Below, piece after piece: positions 7,373-14,713 of a stretch of DNA of 25,096 nt. How positions within the stretch are numbered: the first letter of the stretch is position 1; the number at the start of each line of letters is the position of its first letter. The notes below the pieces were generated by a model that worked only from the letters and a program-made list of their open reading frames with translations, did no database searches and was not told where the DNA came from. The DNA lies in assembly GCA_019232725.1 (NCBI GenBank), contig JAFANK010000140.1:1-25096 (forward strand), given 5' to 3'. Origin of the DNA: Vulcanimicrobiota bacterium. Its GTDB lineage: Bacteria > Vulcanimicrobiota > Vulcanimicrobiia > Eremiobacterales > Eremiobacteraceae. The position numbers were made by a program, and so were the translations under genes.

Positions 7373-7390
7373 GGCCGGAACAACCCGGCC
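7373..7390 (+). terminator. Stem-loop between acpP and ffh
   Basis: GGCCGG (7373-7378) and CCGGCC (7385-7390) form a perfect 6-bp stem with an AACAAC loop, 45 nt after the acpP stop codon and 18 nt before the ffh ATG. No T-run follows. It is a plausible weak terminator separating the fatty-acid genes from the ffh block. Confidence 0.35.
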
Positions 7391-7408
7391 ACCTCAAGTG
7401 ACGACGAT

Positions 7409-8722
7409 ATGTTCTCGACGCTTTCTGATCGCCTGGCGGCGATCTTCCAACGGCTGCGATCTCGCGGCAAGCTCACGGAAAGTGACGTTTCCGAGGTGCT
7501 CCGCGAGGTTCGCGTTGCATTGCTTGAAGCCGACGTCAACCTTGGCGTGGTGCGCGACTTCATCGCGGCGATCCGCGAGCGCGCGGTGGGCGCGGAAGTC
7601 CTGGAGTCGCTCACGCCGGCGCAAGCAGTCATCAAGATCGTGCACGATGGGTTGATCGATATGTTGGGCGGCACAACCGAGCCGTTGCACTTCGCACCGA
7701 CCGGACCCACCGTCATCATGCTGGTCGGGTTGCAGGGCAGCGGTAAAACGACGCAAGCCGCCAAGCTCGCCGCGCGATTGCGTGAAGCCGGACGGCGCCC
7801 GCTCCTCGTCGCATGCGACGTCTATCGTCCCGCGGCGATCACGCAACTTACGACGCTCGGCGAGCAGGTCGACGTGCCGGTGTATGAAGAGGGAGCCGGC
7901 GACCCGGTGGGCATCGCTCGGCGCGCGCTCGAGCAAGCCCGGCGTGTCGGCAACAGCGTCGTCCTGCTCGACACCGCAGGCCGGTTGCAGATCGATGAGC
8001 CGCTCATGCGCGAGCTTGCATCGCTCAAAGCCGCAGTGTCGCCGCTGGAGTCGTTGCTCGTCGTCGATGCCATGACCGGTCAAGAAGCCGTCAACGTCGC
8101 CAAGACATTCGACGAGCGGCTCGCGCTGACCGGAATGATCCTCACCAAGCTCGATGGTGATGCGCGCGGCGGCGCGGCGCTGTCAATCCGAGCCGTCACC
8201 GGCAAGCCGATCAAGTTCATCGGTGTCGGCGAAAAGGTGAACGCTCTCGAGGAATTCCATCCCGATCGGCTCGTGTCGCGCATCTTGGGCATGGGCGATG
8301 TCTTGACGCTCATCGAGAAAAGCCAGCGCGTCATGGATGAGGCCAAAGCCAAGGAGCTGACCCACAAGCTGACGCGCTCGGGCTTCACGCTGGCCGATTT
8401 CTTGGAGCAGCTCCGCCAGATGCGCAAGATGGGGCCACTGGTAGACCTCGTCAAGATGATACCAGGCATGTCCAAGATGGTGGACGTGGACAGCATCGAT
8501 GAACGCGATCTCACGCGCGTAGAGGCGATCATCTGCTCGATGACGCCCACGGAGCGTGCCGATCCTTCGGTCTTGAATGCGAGCCGTCGCCGACGGATCG
8601 CAAAGGGCAGCGGCACGCAAGTGCAAGACGTGAACCGGCTCGTGAAACAGTTTGACGCATCGCGCCACATGATGAAACAGTTAGGGCGCATGCGCATGCC
8701 ATTCGTGAAGGAGAGACATTGA
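7409..8722 (+). CDS. ffh: Signal recognition particle protein Ffh (SRP54)
   Basis: Ffh binds 4.5S/SRP RNA and signal sequences on translating ribosomes and delivers them to FtsY. The 437-residue protein has the N domain (1-95), then the GTPase G domain with the P-loop GLQGSGKTT (107-115), DTAGR (188-192) and TKLDGDARGG (246-255). The Met-rich M domain (about 325-437) includes MRKMGPLVDLVKMIPGM and the RNA-binding SRRRRIAKGSGT. All elements are in order and the length is normal. The start is the ATG at 7409, with no strong Shine-Dalgarno. Its stop overlaps the rpsP TTG by 4 nt. The upstream ylxM and ftsY genes often seen in Firmicutes are not here. Confidence 0.97.
   Translation: MFSTLSDRLAAIFQRLRSRGKLTESDVSEVLREVRVALLEADVNLGVVRDFIAAIRERAVGAEVLESLTPAQAVIKIVHDGLIDMLGGTTEPLHFAPTGPTVIMLVGLQGSGKTTQAAKLAARLREAGRRPLLVACDVYRPAAITQLTTLGEQVDVPVYEEGAGDPVGIARRALEQARRVGNSVVLLDTAGRLQIDEPLMRELASLKAAVSPLESLLVVDAMTGQEAVNVAKTFDERLALTGMILTKLDGDARGGAALSIRAVTGKPIKFIGVGEKVNALEEFHPDRLVSRILGMGDVLTLIEKSQRVMDEAKAKELTHKLTRSGFTLADFLEQLRQMRKMGPLVDLVKMIPGMSKMVDVDSIDERDLTRVEAIICSMTPTERADPSVLNASRRRRIAKGSGTQVQDVNRLVKQFDASRHMMKQLGRMRMPFVKERH
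8708..8714 (+). promoter_or_regulatory. Shine-Dalgarno for rpsP
   Basis: AAGGAGA lies four bases before the TTG at 8719, inside the last ffh codons. It supports TTG as the rpsP start despite the rare codon. Confidence 0.6.
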
Positions 8723-9015
8723 GCGTCAAGATCAGGCTGCGCCGCACGGGCGCGAAGAAACAACCCTCGTACCGTTTGGTGGTGGCTGATACCCGATCGC
8801 CGCGAGACGGACGTTTTTTGGAGATCATCGGGCACTATAATCCGCGCCGCACGCCGGTCGAAATCGTTCTCGATGAAGGCAAGGTCAAGCAGTGGCTCGG
8901 CCGCGGGGCGCAGCCGTCGGGTACGGTCGCGCGGCTGCTCGCGGAGAAGGGGCTGTACGACAAGACGAAAGTTCCCGTCCGCAAAGCCCGAGCGCAAAAG
9001 AAAGCGAGCGCGTGA
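8719..9015 (+). CDS. rpsP: 30S ribosomal protein S16
   Basis: A 98-residue basic protein with the S16 N-terminus (SVKIRLRRTGAKKQPSYRLVVAD, residues 2-24), the family signature RDGRFLEIIGHYNPR (29-43), and the conserved VKQWLGRGAQPSGTV. S16 is a primary 30S assembly protein that binds 16S rRNA. It starts at a TTG whose last two bases lie in the ffh TGA stop codon (TTGA overlap), preceded by AAGGAGA. It lies in the classical ffh-rpsP-KH-rimM block. Confidence 0.97.
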   Translation: MSVKIRLRRTGAKKQPSYRLVVADTRSPRDGRFLEIIGHYNPRRTPVEIVLDEGKVKQWLGRGAQPSGTVARLLAEKGLYDKTKVPVRKARAQKKASA

Positions 9016-9018
9016 TAT

Positions 9019-9444
9019 ATGCACGAGCGACCGCCTGACTTCGTCGACCTCGACGAAGAAGAACCGTTGCCCGTACGTCAGGATACCGACGTCGATCAAG
9101 CGCCGGTCCCGCTGGATAACGGCGAGCCGGCCGACGATCTCGACGAGGCTGAAGCCGCCGATGATGAGCCCGGTCCTGAGGGCGACGAGGAAGCAGATGA
9201 CGTCATCGGCCGCGCTGCGGCAGCGCTCAAGTACATCGTGGAGCATATCGTCGATGACCCGAACCAGATCTCCATTGGCGCGACCAGCGACGATCGCGGA
9301 CCAGTGCTATTGCTTTCGGTCTCCGATGATGATCGCGGCAAGGTGATCGGCCGCCAGGGCCGGATCGTGCAAGCGATCCGCACGATCGTGAAGGCTGCGA
9401 CGGTCGGCACCGGCGAGCGCGTCAACGTCGAAATCGTCGACTAG
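9019..9444 (+). CDS. KhpA-like KH-domain RNA-binding protein with acidic N-terminal extension
   Basis: The C-terminal half (residues 62-141) is a single KH domain of the KhpA/YlqC type, encoded as usual between rpsP and rimM. It contains the GxxG loop GRQG (111-114) in GKVIGRQGRIVQAIRTIV. KhpA proteins bind RNA, often with KhpB, and affect cell elongation in Gram-positives. The usual KhpA is about 75-80 residues. Here an extra 61-residue N-terminus carries 26 Asp/Glu, almost no basic residues and many prolines, so it is probably disordered. The ATG at 9019 is 3 nt after the rpsP stop codon. No obvious internal start in good context would remove the extension. The extension's function is unknown. 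Confidence 0.88.
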   Translation: MHERPPDFVDLDEEEPLPVRQDTDVDQAPVPLDNGEPADDLDEAEAADDEPGPEGDEEADDVIGRAAAALKYIVEHIVDDPNQISIGATSDDRGPVLLLSVSDDDRGKVIGRQGRIVQAIRTIVKAATVGTGERVNVEIVD

Positions 9445-9451
9445 ACCATTC

Positions 9452-9955
9452 GTGGCCGACGAGCTCGTCATCGGCCGTGTGATCGGCCCGTTCGGCGTGC
9501 GCGGTGAGCTGCGGCTGTGGGTGGTCGATGCCGCCGCTGTGCGTGACGGCCTTGAGATGAACTTCCATCTCGAGAAGGGTGAGACGCGCCGAGTGACGCT
9601 TGCGAGCGTTCGGAAGCACGGCAAGGGGCTGGTCGCGCAGTTGCAAGGTTATCACGATCGCGATGCTGTTGCCTTGCTCAAGGGCGCGCGCATCGCCATC
9701 AAAAGAACACATCTGCCGCGGCTAACGGACAACGCCCACCGTGAGGCAGACCTTGTCGGCTTGTGCGTGATCGACACGCGGTTAGGGCTGCTCGGCGACG
9801 TGCAAGAGATACGGCATTATCCCTCGTGCGACATGCTCGTCGTCGGGTCGCGGGCCATGCTCGTGCCGATGCTGCATGCTTATGGGCTGCGCGTCGACCG
9901 GGCCGCGCGCACGATCAGCGTCGATCTCCCTGACGGATTTGAAGAGCTCGCCTGA
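9452..9955 (+). CDS. rimM: Ribosome maturation factor RimM
   Basis: RimM helps mature the 30S head domain and binds S19. The 167-residue sequence has the N-terminal RimM barrel (VIGRVIGPFGVRGELRLWV, residues 6-24) and a C-terminal PRC-barrel-like part (about 95-167), including DLVGLCVID and the terminal VDLPDGFEEL. The GTG at 9452 begins 7 nt after the KH gene stop codon. The conserved aromatic linker usually written EYYW is not evident (HREADLVG instead), but length and context support RimM. In most genomes trmD and rplS follow; here a DUF2079 protein does. Confidence 0.92.
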   Translation: MADELVIGRVIGPFGVRGELRLWVVDAAAVRDGLEMNFHLEKGETRRVTLASVRKHGKGLVAQLQGYHDRDAVALLKGARIAIKRTHLPRLTDNAHREADLVGLCVIDTRLGLLGDVQEIRHYPSCDMLVVGSRAMLVPMLHAYGLRVDRAARTISVDLPDGFEELA

Positions 9956-9965
9956 GGCTGCGGCC

Positions 9966-11318
9966 GTGGCGGGAGGGTCGCTTGCCGTTTCGCGAGCCGT
10001 CTGGATCGCGATGGCCGTGTATGCAGTTGTGCTCGCTGCCCTCGGCATCGACCGCTACGTCACGTATCATGCTGGTATGGACCTAGGTCTGTTCGCGCAG
10101 TCCGTGGCTGATGCCACGCATGGCTTCCACAACACGCCCGAAGGCGGCAGCCATTATGTTCGGCATTTCTCGCCGATCTTGTGGCTCGCGGTACCGGTGC
10201 TCGCGATCGTGCGCTCCCCCGTCGCGCTGACCGTTGTGCAGGCCATCGCTGGTGCGCTTGTGGCGCCGGCTGTGTATCTCATCGCGCGCCGGCGCACGGA
10301 CGAGACGATGGCGAATCTCGTAGCGATCGTGTCGCTCCTGTATCCACCGCTTGTCGGTGTGACGTTCACCGATTTTCATGAGAACGGTTTCGCACCCGCA
10401 GTCATCGCGTGGTTGCTGTGGGCAGTCGATAGCCGTCGTTTTGGATGGGCTACGCTCTTCGCCGTGCTCGCCCTGTGCATCAAAGAAGACGAAGCGCTGT
10501 TCTTGGCGGTATTGGGCGCAGGCTATGCGGTCTATTCGCTTCGCCGCAGCGATCGAAACGCCGCAGCATTCGCCGCAGCCGTGAGCGCGCTCGGTTGTGC
10601 CGTCTTCATCGCGTACTTCACCGTCGTGCGGGTGTGGGCCGGCGCAGTCGGTCCCTGGACGCCGATCACCTATTATGGTCAGGGATCAGCTTCGGACGTG
10701 CTCGGTGTGGCCGGCGTTTGGCACCGGCTGTCATTCATGCTCGAGGCGTTTGTACCGCTGCTCTTCATCCCATTGCGCTCGCCTGTCGTGTTGCTTGCGA
10801 TTCCCGGTTTCATCGAAGCGGTGGCGTCGCGTTGGTCGATCACCTACACCATGGGCCAACATTATCCCGGTGCGTGGATCGGGTACGTGTTGGTGGCGTT
10901 CAGCTTGGCATGTGCGGCGATGTGGGCGACCAATGCGCAGCGGACGCGCCGCCTTGCATGGGGATGCGTGGCCGTCTGCTCGCTGATCCTCGTTTTCGCA
11001 AGCCCGACGCACTGGGCGCATTTCCTGGGGCTGCCGACCGCGCACACCCGCGCGCTCGACCGGACGGTGGCGATTATTCCCTCGAATGCCCGCGTGTGCG
11101 CGGTGGACGAGGTCTACGTGCACCTCTCGTTGGATCCGGCTGCCCAAGTGGGTTATGCGGGACCGTGTGAATACATGATCGTGGACCAGCACTACGATTC
11201 GCCGACCTGGCAGAACACGTATAGTTCTCAGGTCACCGGCCATCTGCATTCTGGCGCGTACGCGCTCATCCGGAATGATGACGGCGTGCAGCTGTACCGG
11301 TTGCGAGGGCGGGCATGA
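9966..11318 (+). CDS. DUF2079 family polytopic membrane protein
   Basis: A roughly 450-residue integral membrane protein of the DUF2079 family, function unestablished. From the GTG at 9966 the signature elements are MDLGLFAQSV (residues 38-47), HFSPILW (67-73), DFHENGFAP and CIKEDEALFLA, all embedded among eight or more hydrophobic segments. The C-terminal 100 residues are less hydrophobic. The overall design recalls GT-C type glycosyltransferases, an inference only. The frame is open further upstream, but the GTG at 9966, 10 nt after the rimM stop codon with TGAGG before it, avoids overlap with rimM. An ATG at 10104 lies too far into the fold. Its TGA stop overlaps the ATG of the next gene (ATGA). 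Confidence 0.82.
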   Translation: MAGGSLAVSRAVWIAMAVYAVVLAALGIDRYVTYHAGMDLGLFAQSVADATHGFHNTPEGGSHYVRHFSPILWLAVPVLAIVRSPVALTVVQAIAGALVAPAVYLIARRRTDETMANLVAIVSLLYPPLVGVTFTDFHENGFAPAVIAWLLWAVDSRRFGWATLFAVLALCIKEDEALFLAVLGAGYAVYSLRRSDRNAAAFAAAVSALGCAVFIAYFTVVRVWAGAVGPWTPITYYGQGSASDVLGVAGVWHRLSFMLEAFVPLLFIPLRSPVVLLAIPGFIEAVASRWSITYTMGQHYPGAWIGYVLVAFSLACAAMWATNAQRTRRLAWGCVAVCSLILVFASPTHWAHFLGLPTAHTRALDRTVAIIPSNARVCAVDEVYVHLSLDPAAQVGYAGPCEYMIVDQHYDSPTWQNTYSSQVTGHLHSGAYALIRNDDGVQLYRLRGRA

Positions 11319-12103
11319 AGCGCCGCAGTGAGTGCGCGCTCATCACCGGTGCGTCGACGGGCCTTGGGCGCGAGTTCGCCCGGCTTGCGGCGGCCGATGG
11401 GTACGATCTCATCTTGGTATCGCGCGACGCACAGCGCCTAGAAGCGGTGGCGAGTGAATTGCAACGCGACACTAGTGTCGACGTCATGACGAATCCGTGC
11501 GACCTATCGGTGGCAGGCGCCGCGCCTGCATTGTACTCGCAGGTCAAGAGCCGCGGCCGTACGGTAGATATCCTTATCAATAATGCGGGATTTGGCAAGC
11601 TCGGCTATTTCTCACAACACGATGCCGATGACATCGCGTCGATGATCCAGACCAACGTGACCGTGTTGACGCTCTTAACGCGGCTGTTCCTAGACGACAT
11701 GCTTGCACGTAAGCATGGCAAGATTCTCAACGTGGCATCCCTAGCTGCATATACGCCGGGACCGCTTATGGCCGTCTACCACGCGACCAAATCCTACGTG
11801 CTTGCGTTGACTGAGGCTGTCGCCGAGGAGGTTCGTGGCAGCGGCGTGAGTGCGACCGTGCTCGTCCCCGGCATCACGCGCACCGAGTTCCAGGCGAGGG
11901 CCGGCATTCCGCCGGCATCGGTAGAGCGGGGCGCGATGAGCGCGGCCGCTGTGGCACGAGCAGGATACCACGCGATGCTCGATGGCAAGACGGTGTGCGT
12001 CGCAGGAATGGGCAATCGTGTGCTCGGGTTTCTCGCACACCACGCACCGCACAGCATCTCACTACGCGTCGCGCACACGATGCAGCGCAAACTCTTACGT
12101 TAG
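11315..12103 (+). CDS. Short-chain dehydrogenase/reductase (SDR), DltE-like
   Basis: A 262-residue classical SDR oxidoreductase. It has the cofactor motif TGASTGLG (11-18), NNAG (89-92), N114, and the catalytic S142, Y155 and K159 (YHATKS). An Arg at position 37 (VSRDAQR) after strand 2 suggests NADPH preference. It resembles the DltE/YqjQ group of SDRs of unknown substrate, and the C-terminus ends in an amphipathic basic stretch. It is translationally coupled to the DUF2079 gene by a 4-nt ATGA overlap, so the two probably act together. The last 9 bases overlap the 3' end of the convergent hydrolase gene (12095-12103). Confidence 0.88.
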   Translation: MKRRSECALITGASTGLGREFARLAAADGYDLILVSRDAQRLEAVASELQRDTSVDVMTNPCDLSVAGAAPALYSQVKSRGRTVDILINNAGFGKLGYFSQHDADDIASMIQTNVTVLTLLTRLFLDDMLARKHGKILNVASLAAYTPGPLMAVYHATKSYVLALTEAVAEEVRGSGVSATVLVPGITRTEFQARAGIPPASVERGAMSAAAVARAGYHAMLDGKTVCVAGMGNRVLGFLAHHAPHSISLRVAHTMQRKLLR

Positions 12104-12811
12104 CGGTTTGATGAACGACGCCAGCGCGGCGTTGACCGGCGCGGGTTGTTCGGCCATGACGAGGTGGCCGGCACCGGGGATGACCTCAAGGTGGCTGCCT
12201 GTGACGTGCTCGTGCAAAAACGTGGAGTACTTGACGGGCGTCATGCGATCTTCAGATCCCACCACGATCAACGCGGGGAGTCGCAGTTCCGGCAGGCGCT
12301 CGATAACGTCGAAGGCGTCGCAGGCGGCGTAGTCTTTTCGAGTCGTTTCCTTGCCGACCGCGAGATGCCACGACTCTGCGCGGTCGCGCAGCGCTGCCGG
12401 CGCATCCGCTCCCACCGACCAATCGACCAAGGTGCCGATGCACGCGGGCCAGTCGTTGTCGATCATCTCGAAGATCTTGGGAGACACCCGCAAGCGCGCC
12501 CCCGTTCCGACCAGCACGATACCCGCTGCTTGTGCCGGATGGTCAAGCGCCCACTGAAGCGCGATTGCGCCGCCGAGCGAATTGCCGGCCACGACCGCCC
12601 GCCTGGTGCCGCTCTCCTCGACACGCCGCGCAAGCCAATCGGCGCATTGCGCGACTGAATCGAGCGCAACACCCGCCGGATGACCGGGTAGCGAGACGGC
12701 CGCAGACCCAGCAAACGCGCGGGCCTGCTCGCTGAAGCTATCACCGGTGTGGCCGGAGCCATGCACGTAGAACAGTCGCGGCACGTCGCTGGCCTTCGAG
12801 TCCATGGCCAT
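12095..12811 (-). CDS. Alpha/beta hydrolase
   Basis: A 238-residue alpha/beta-hydrolase-fold protein. It has the oxyanion stretch YVHGSGHTG, nucleophile elbow GNSLGG with S78, acid D188 in GSEDRMTP and H216 in GAGHL, so the triad is complete. Substrate is unknown; the family includes esterases, lipases and C-C hydrolases. The reading frame runs upstream to 12976 but crosses the divergent nuclease gene. The ATG at 12811 (or 12805) is the natural start, leaving a 44-bp intergenic region. That region carries the LexA-like boxes, the nearer about 21 bp upstream of this start, so the gene may be co-regulated with the nuclease. Confidence 0.85.
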   Translation of the reverse strand: MAMDSKASDVPRLFYVHGSGHTGDSFSEQARAFAGSAAVSLPGHPAGVALDSVAQCADWLARRVEESGTRRAVVAGNSLGGAIALQWALDHPAQAAGIVLVGTGARLRVSPKIFEMIDNDWPACIGTLVDWSVGADAPAALRDRAESWHLAVGKETTRKDYAACDAFDVIERLPELRLPALIVVGSEDRMTPVKYSTFLHEHVTGSHLEVIPGAGHLVMAEQPAPVNAALASFIKPLT

Positions 12812-12832
12812 AGCGTCCGGGGCATAGGGAAT

Positions 12833-12846
12833 CGTACATACGTTCG
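12833..12846 (-). promoter_or_regulatory. LexA (SOS) box-like site 1
   Basis: CGTACATACGTTCG differs from the Gram-positive LexA core CGAAC-N4-GTTCG at one position (T for A at position 3). It lies between the divergent hydrolase and nuclease genes, nearer the hydrolase. Confidence 0.6.
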
Positions 12847-12848
12847 AA

Positions 12849-12862
12849 GAAACGTATGTTCG
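12849..12862 (-). promoter_or_regulatory. LexA (SOS) box site 2
   Basis: Read on the - strand, CGAACATACGTTTC matches the Bacillus LexA/DinR consensus CGAACRNRYGTTYC at every position. Its centre is 16 bp from that of site 1. It overlaps the ATG at 12856 of the nuclease gene, so either that gene starts later or repressor binding blocks the start of its transcript. Outer bases of the two sites also form a perfect 9-bp inverted repeat (12836-12844 and 12851-12859). Confidence 0.72.
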
Positions 12863-14643
12863 ATATGGCGCTCGCCCTGCCCGCAAGCGTTCTTCTTGGT
12901 GTTGCCGAGCCGCCAACGCCAGCTGTCGCCGTCCACGAGTTGCACGAAGAGCTGCGCCATGCGCGGCTCGCAGCACTGTGCGAGACGGATCTCTGGAATG
13001 TTCCGTTTTCGGTGCTCGATATCGAGACGACTGGCTCGATCGCCGGCCGCGATGGCATCACGGAAGTTGGCATCGTTCGCGTCGACGCGGGTCGCATCAC
13101 ACGCAGCTGGAGCACGTTCATCAATCCCGTGCAGCCGATCCCGCCCTTTATCACCCATTTGACTGGCATCACGGATGCAATGGTCGCCGGTGCTCCCCAG
13201 ATCGGCGAGATGCTGCCGGCCATCTTGGAGTTTGTCGGCGATTCAGTCATGGTGGGCCACAACGTGCGCTTTGATGCGCACTTCATCGATGCGGAGCTAT
13301 GCCGTCACGGACGCGCGCCGCTATCCAATATCCGGCTTGATACGCTCGCCCTGGCGCGCCGTACGATCGCGGAGGTGCCCAATTACAAGCTTGGCACGCT
13401 GACGCGGGAGCTCGGCATCGATGTCGAGCGTCATCATCGCGCACTCGCCGATGCAACCGCAACGGCGGAGCTCCTCGTGCATTGCATCAAAAAACTGGAA
13501 GACCGCGCCGTGTTCACGCTGGGCACATTGCTCGAACACTTACGCGCCCGGCCTGCGGTGCGGCGTCGCCCCTCGACGCGACGAGTCATGGATGCGGCAC
13601 AGCTGCCCGTATGGACGTCAGTGTTGCGCACGGAGCTGACCGAGGTCCCATGCAAGCCCGGCGTGTATATGCTGCGCGATGCTGGCGATCGCATCATCTA
13701 CGTCGGAAAATCGAAGAACCTCAGGCAGCGATTGCGCGCTTACGCGACCGCTGGAGCGGTGGCTGGTGGGAAGATGTGCGCCCTGCGAGCGGCAACCGCA
13801 TCGTTCGGCTTCACGGTGACCGGTTCGGAACTGGAAGCGCTCCTGGTTGAGGCCGAACTTGTTCGCACGCACGATCCCCAGTTCAACGAGCGCTTGCGGA
13901 ACTTCCATCAATTCGGTTTTATCAAAGTGGAGGCCGGCGAACGGGGCAGGCTGCTCACGACGACCCGGCTGCAGGCGGACGGGGCACGCTACTTCGGCCC
14001 CTACCGCAGCACGGAGGCCGCACGATCTGCGGTCGCGGCCCTGCAAGATGCGCTGGGCTTGGACTGCTCTGGCCCCGACGGTGTTGTCGAGCTGCCGCCA
14101 GCGCACAGGGAAGCGCTGGTGGCGGATGCAGTCGCCTTTATCGAAGGCAGTGCCGACGAGGTGTTGCTCGCTGTCGCGCAGCGCCGGGACGAGGCAGCGG
14201 CGCGCGGAAAAGAAGAGCTGGTCACCCGTGAGGAACAGCGTCTCGAGCGCTTGCGCCGGCTGCGAGCACGGCACGGCGCTTTGGAGGCGGCGACGCGCTT
14301 GCATGCTGTGGTCCTGGCGCCATCCTGTGACGCCGCCCAAGAGATGAGCTTTCTGTTCTGTGGCGGTCGCTTGGTCGGTCAGCGGCGTCTTGCGCGGCGC
14401 CTGCCGCGGCGGGGTGAAGCGGTGGAGGCGCTTGGTGCGTTGATCGACGAGTGTTTTCAGCCAGCGCACACGTCCCGCTGCTTTGTCAAACAGCACGAGA
14501 TAGACCAGTTGCACATATTCGCCAGTTGGTATGGGTCGCGCAAAGAAGGGTTGTACTACGCCGAGCTGCCGGATCGCCGGCCGGCGACCTCGGAAGCGTG
14601 GGCCTGGGCCGCAACCATCCTGGACGGTCAACCCGTTAGCTAA
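12856..14643 (+). CDS. DEDDh exonuclease / GIY-YIG (Cho/UvrC-like) endonuclease fusion
   Basis: A 595-residue two-nuclease protein. Residues 50-210 form a DnaQ-like DEDDh 3'-5' exonuclease: D55 and E57 in DIETTG, D140 in HNVRFD, H194 and D199 in HRALAD. Residues 262-345 form a UvrC N-terminal GIY-YIG domain: GVY (269-271), YVG (282-284), the Arg in KNLRQRLR, and E327 in ELEALLVEAEL. YFGPYRS then matches the region after the UvrC nuclease. The C-terminal endonuclease and HhH domains of UvrC are absent, as in E. coli Cho. Actinobacteria encode the same fusion (annotated DEDD exonuclease). The role is probably 3' incision in nucleotide excision repair. Starts at 12856, 12865 (ATG) and 12940 (TTG) are possible. 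Two LexA-like boxes overlap the first. Confidence 0.9.
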   Translation: MFDMALALPASVLLGVAEPPTPAVAVHELHEELRHARLAALCETDLWNVPFSVLDIETTGSIAGRDGITEVGIVRVDAGRITRSWSTFINPVQPIPPFITHLTGITDAMVAGAPQIGEMLPAILEFVGDSVMVGHNVRFDAHFIDAELCRHGRAPLSNIRLDTLALARRTIAEVPNYKLGTLTRELGIDVERHHRALADATATAELLVHCIKKLEDRAVFTLGTLLEHLRARPAVRRRPSTRRVMDAAQLPVWTSVLRTELTEVPCKPGVYMLRDAGDRIIYVGKSKNLRQRLRAYATAGAVAGGKMCALRAATASFGFTVTGSELEALLVEAELVRTHDPQFNERLRNFHQFGFIKVEAGERGRLLTTTRLQADGARYFGPYRSTEAARSAVAALQDALGLDCSGPDGVVELPPAHREALVADAVAFIEGSADEVLLAVAQRRDEAAARGKEELVTREEQRLERLRRLRARHGALEAATRLHAVVLAPSCDAAQEMSFLFCGGRLVGQRRLARRLPRRGEAVEALGALIDECFQPAHTSRCFVKQHEIDQLHIFASWYGSRKEGLYYAELPDRRPATSEAWAWAATILDGQPVS

Positions 14644-14713
14644 ACAGGTCGGTAGCAGCAGCGTGGCCAACTCTGGAGCAGGGCGCTGGTCTTCTCCGGC
14701 GGACAAGATAATC

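Noticed and set aside
12812..12976. N-terminal extension of the hydrolase frame
   Set aside because: It would run through the LexA boxes and antisense to the nuclease gene; the extra residues are Arg/Ala-rich with no family match. ATG 12811 gives the natural N-terminus.
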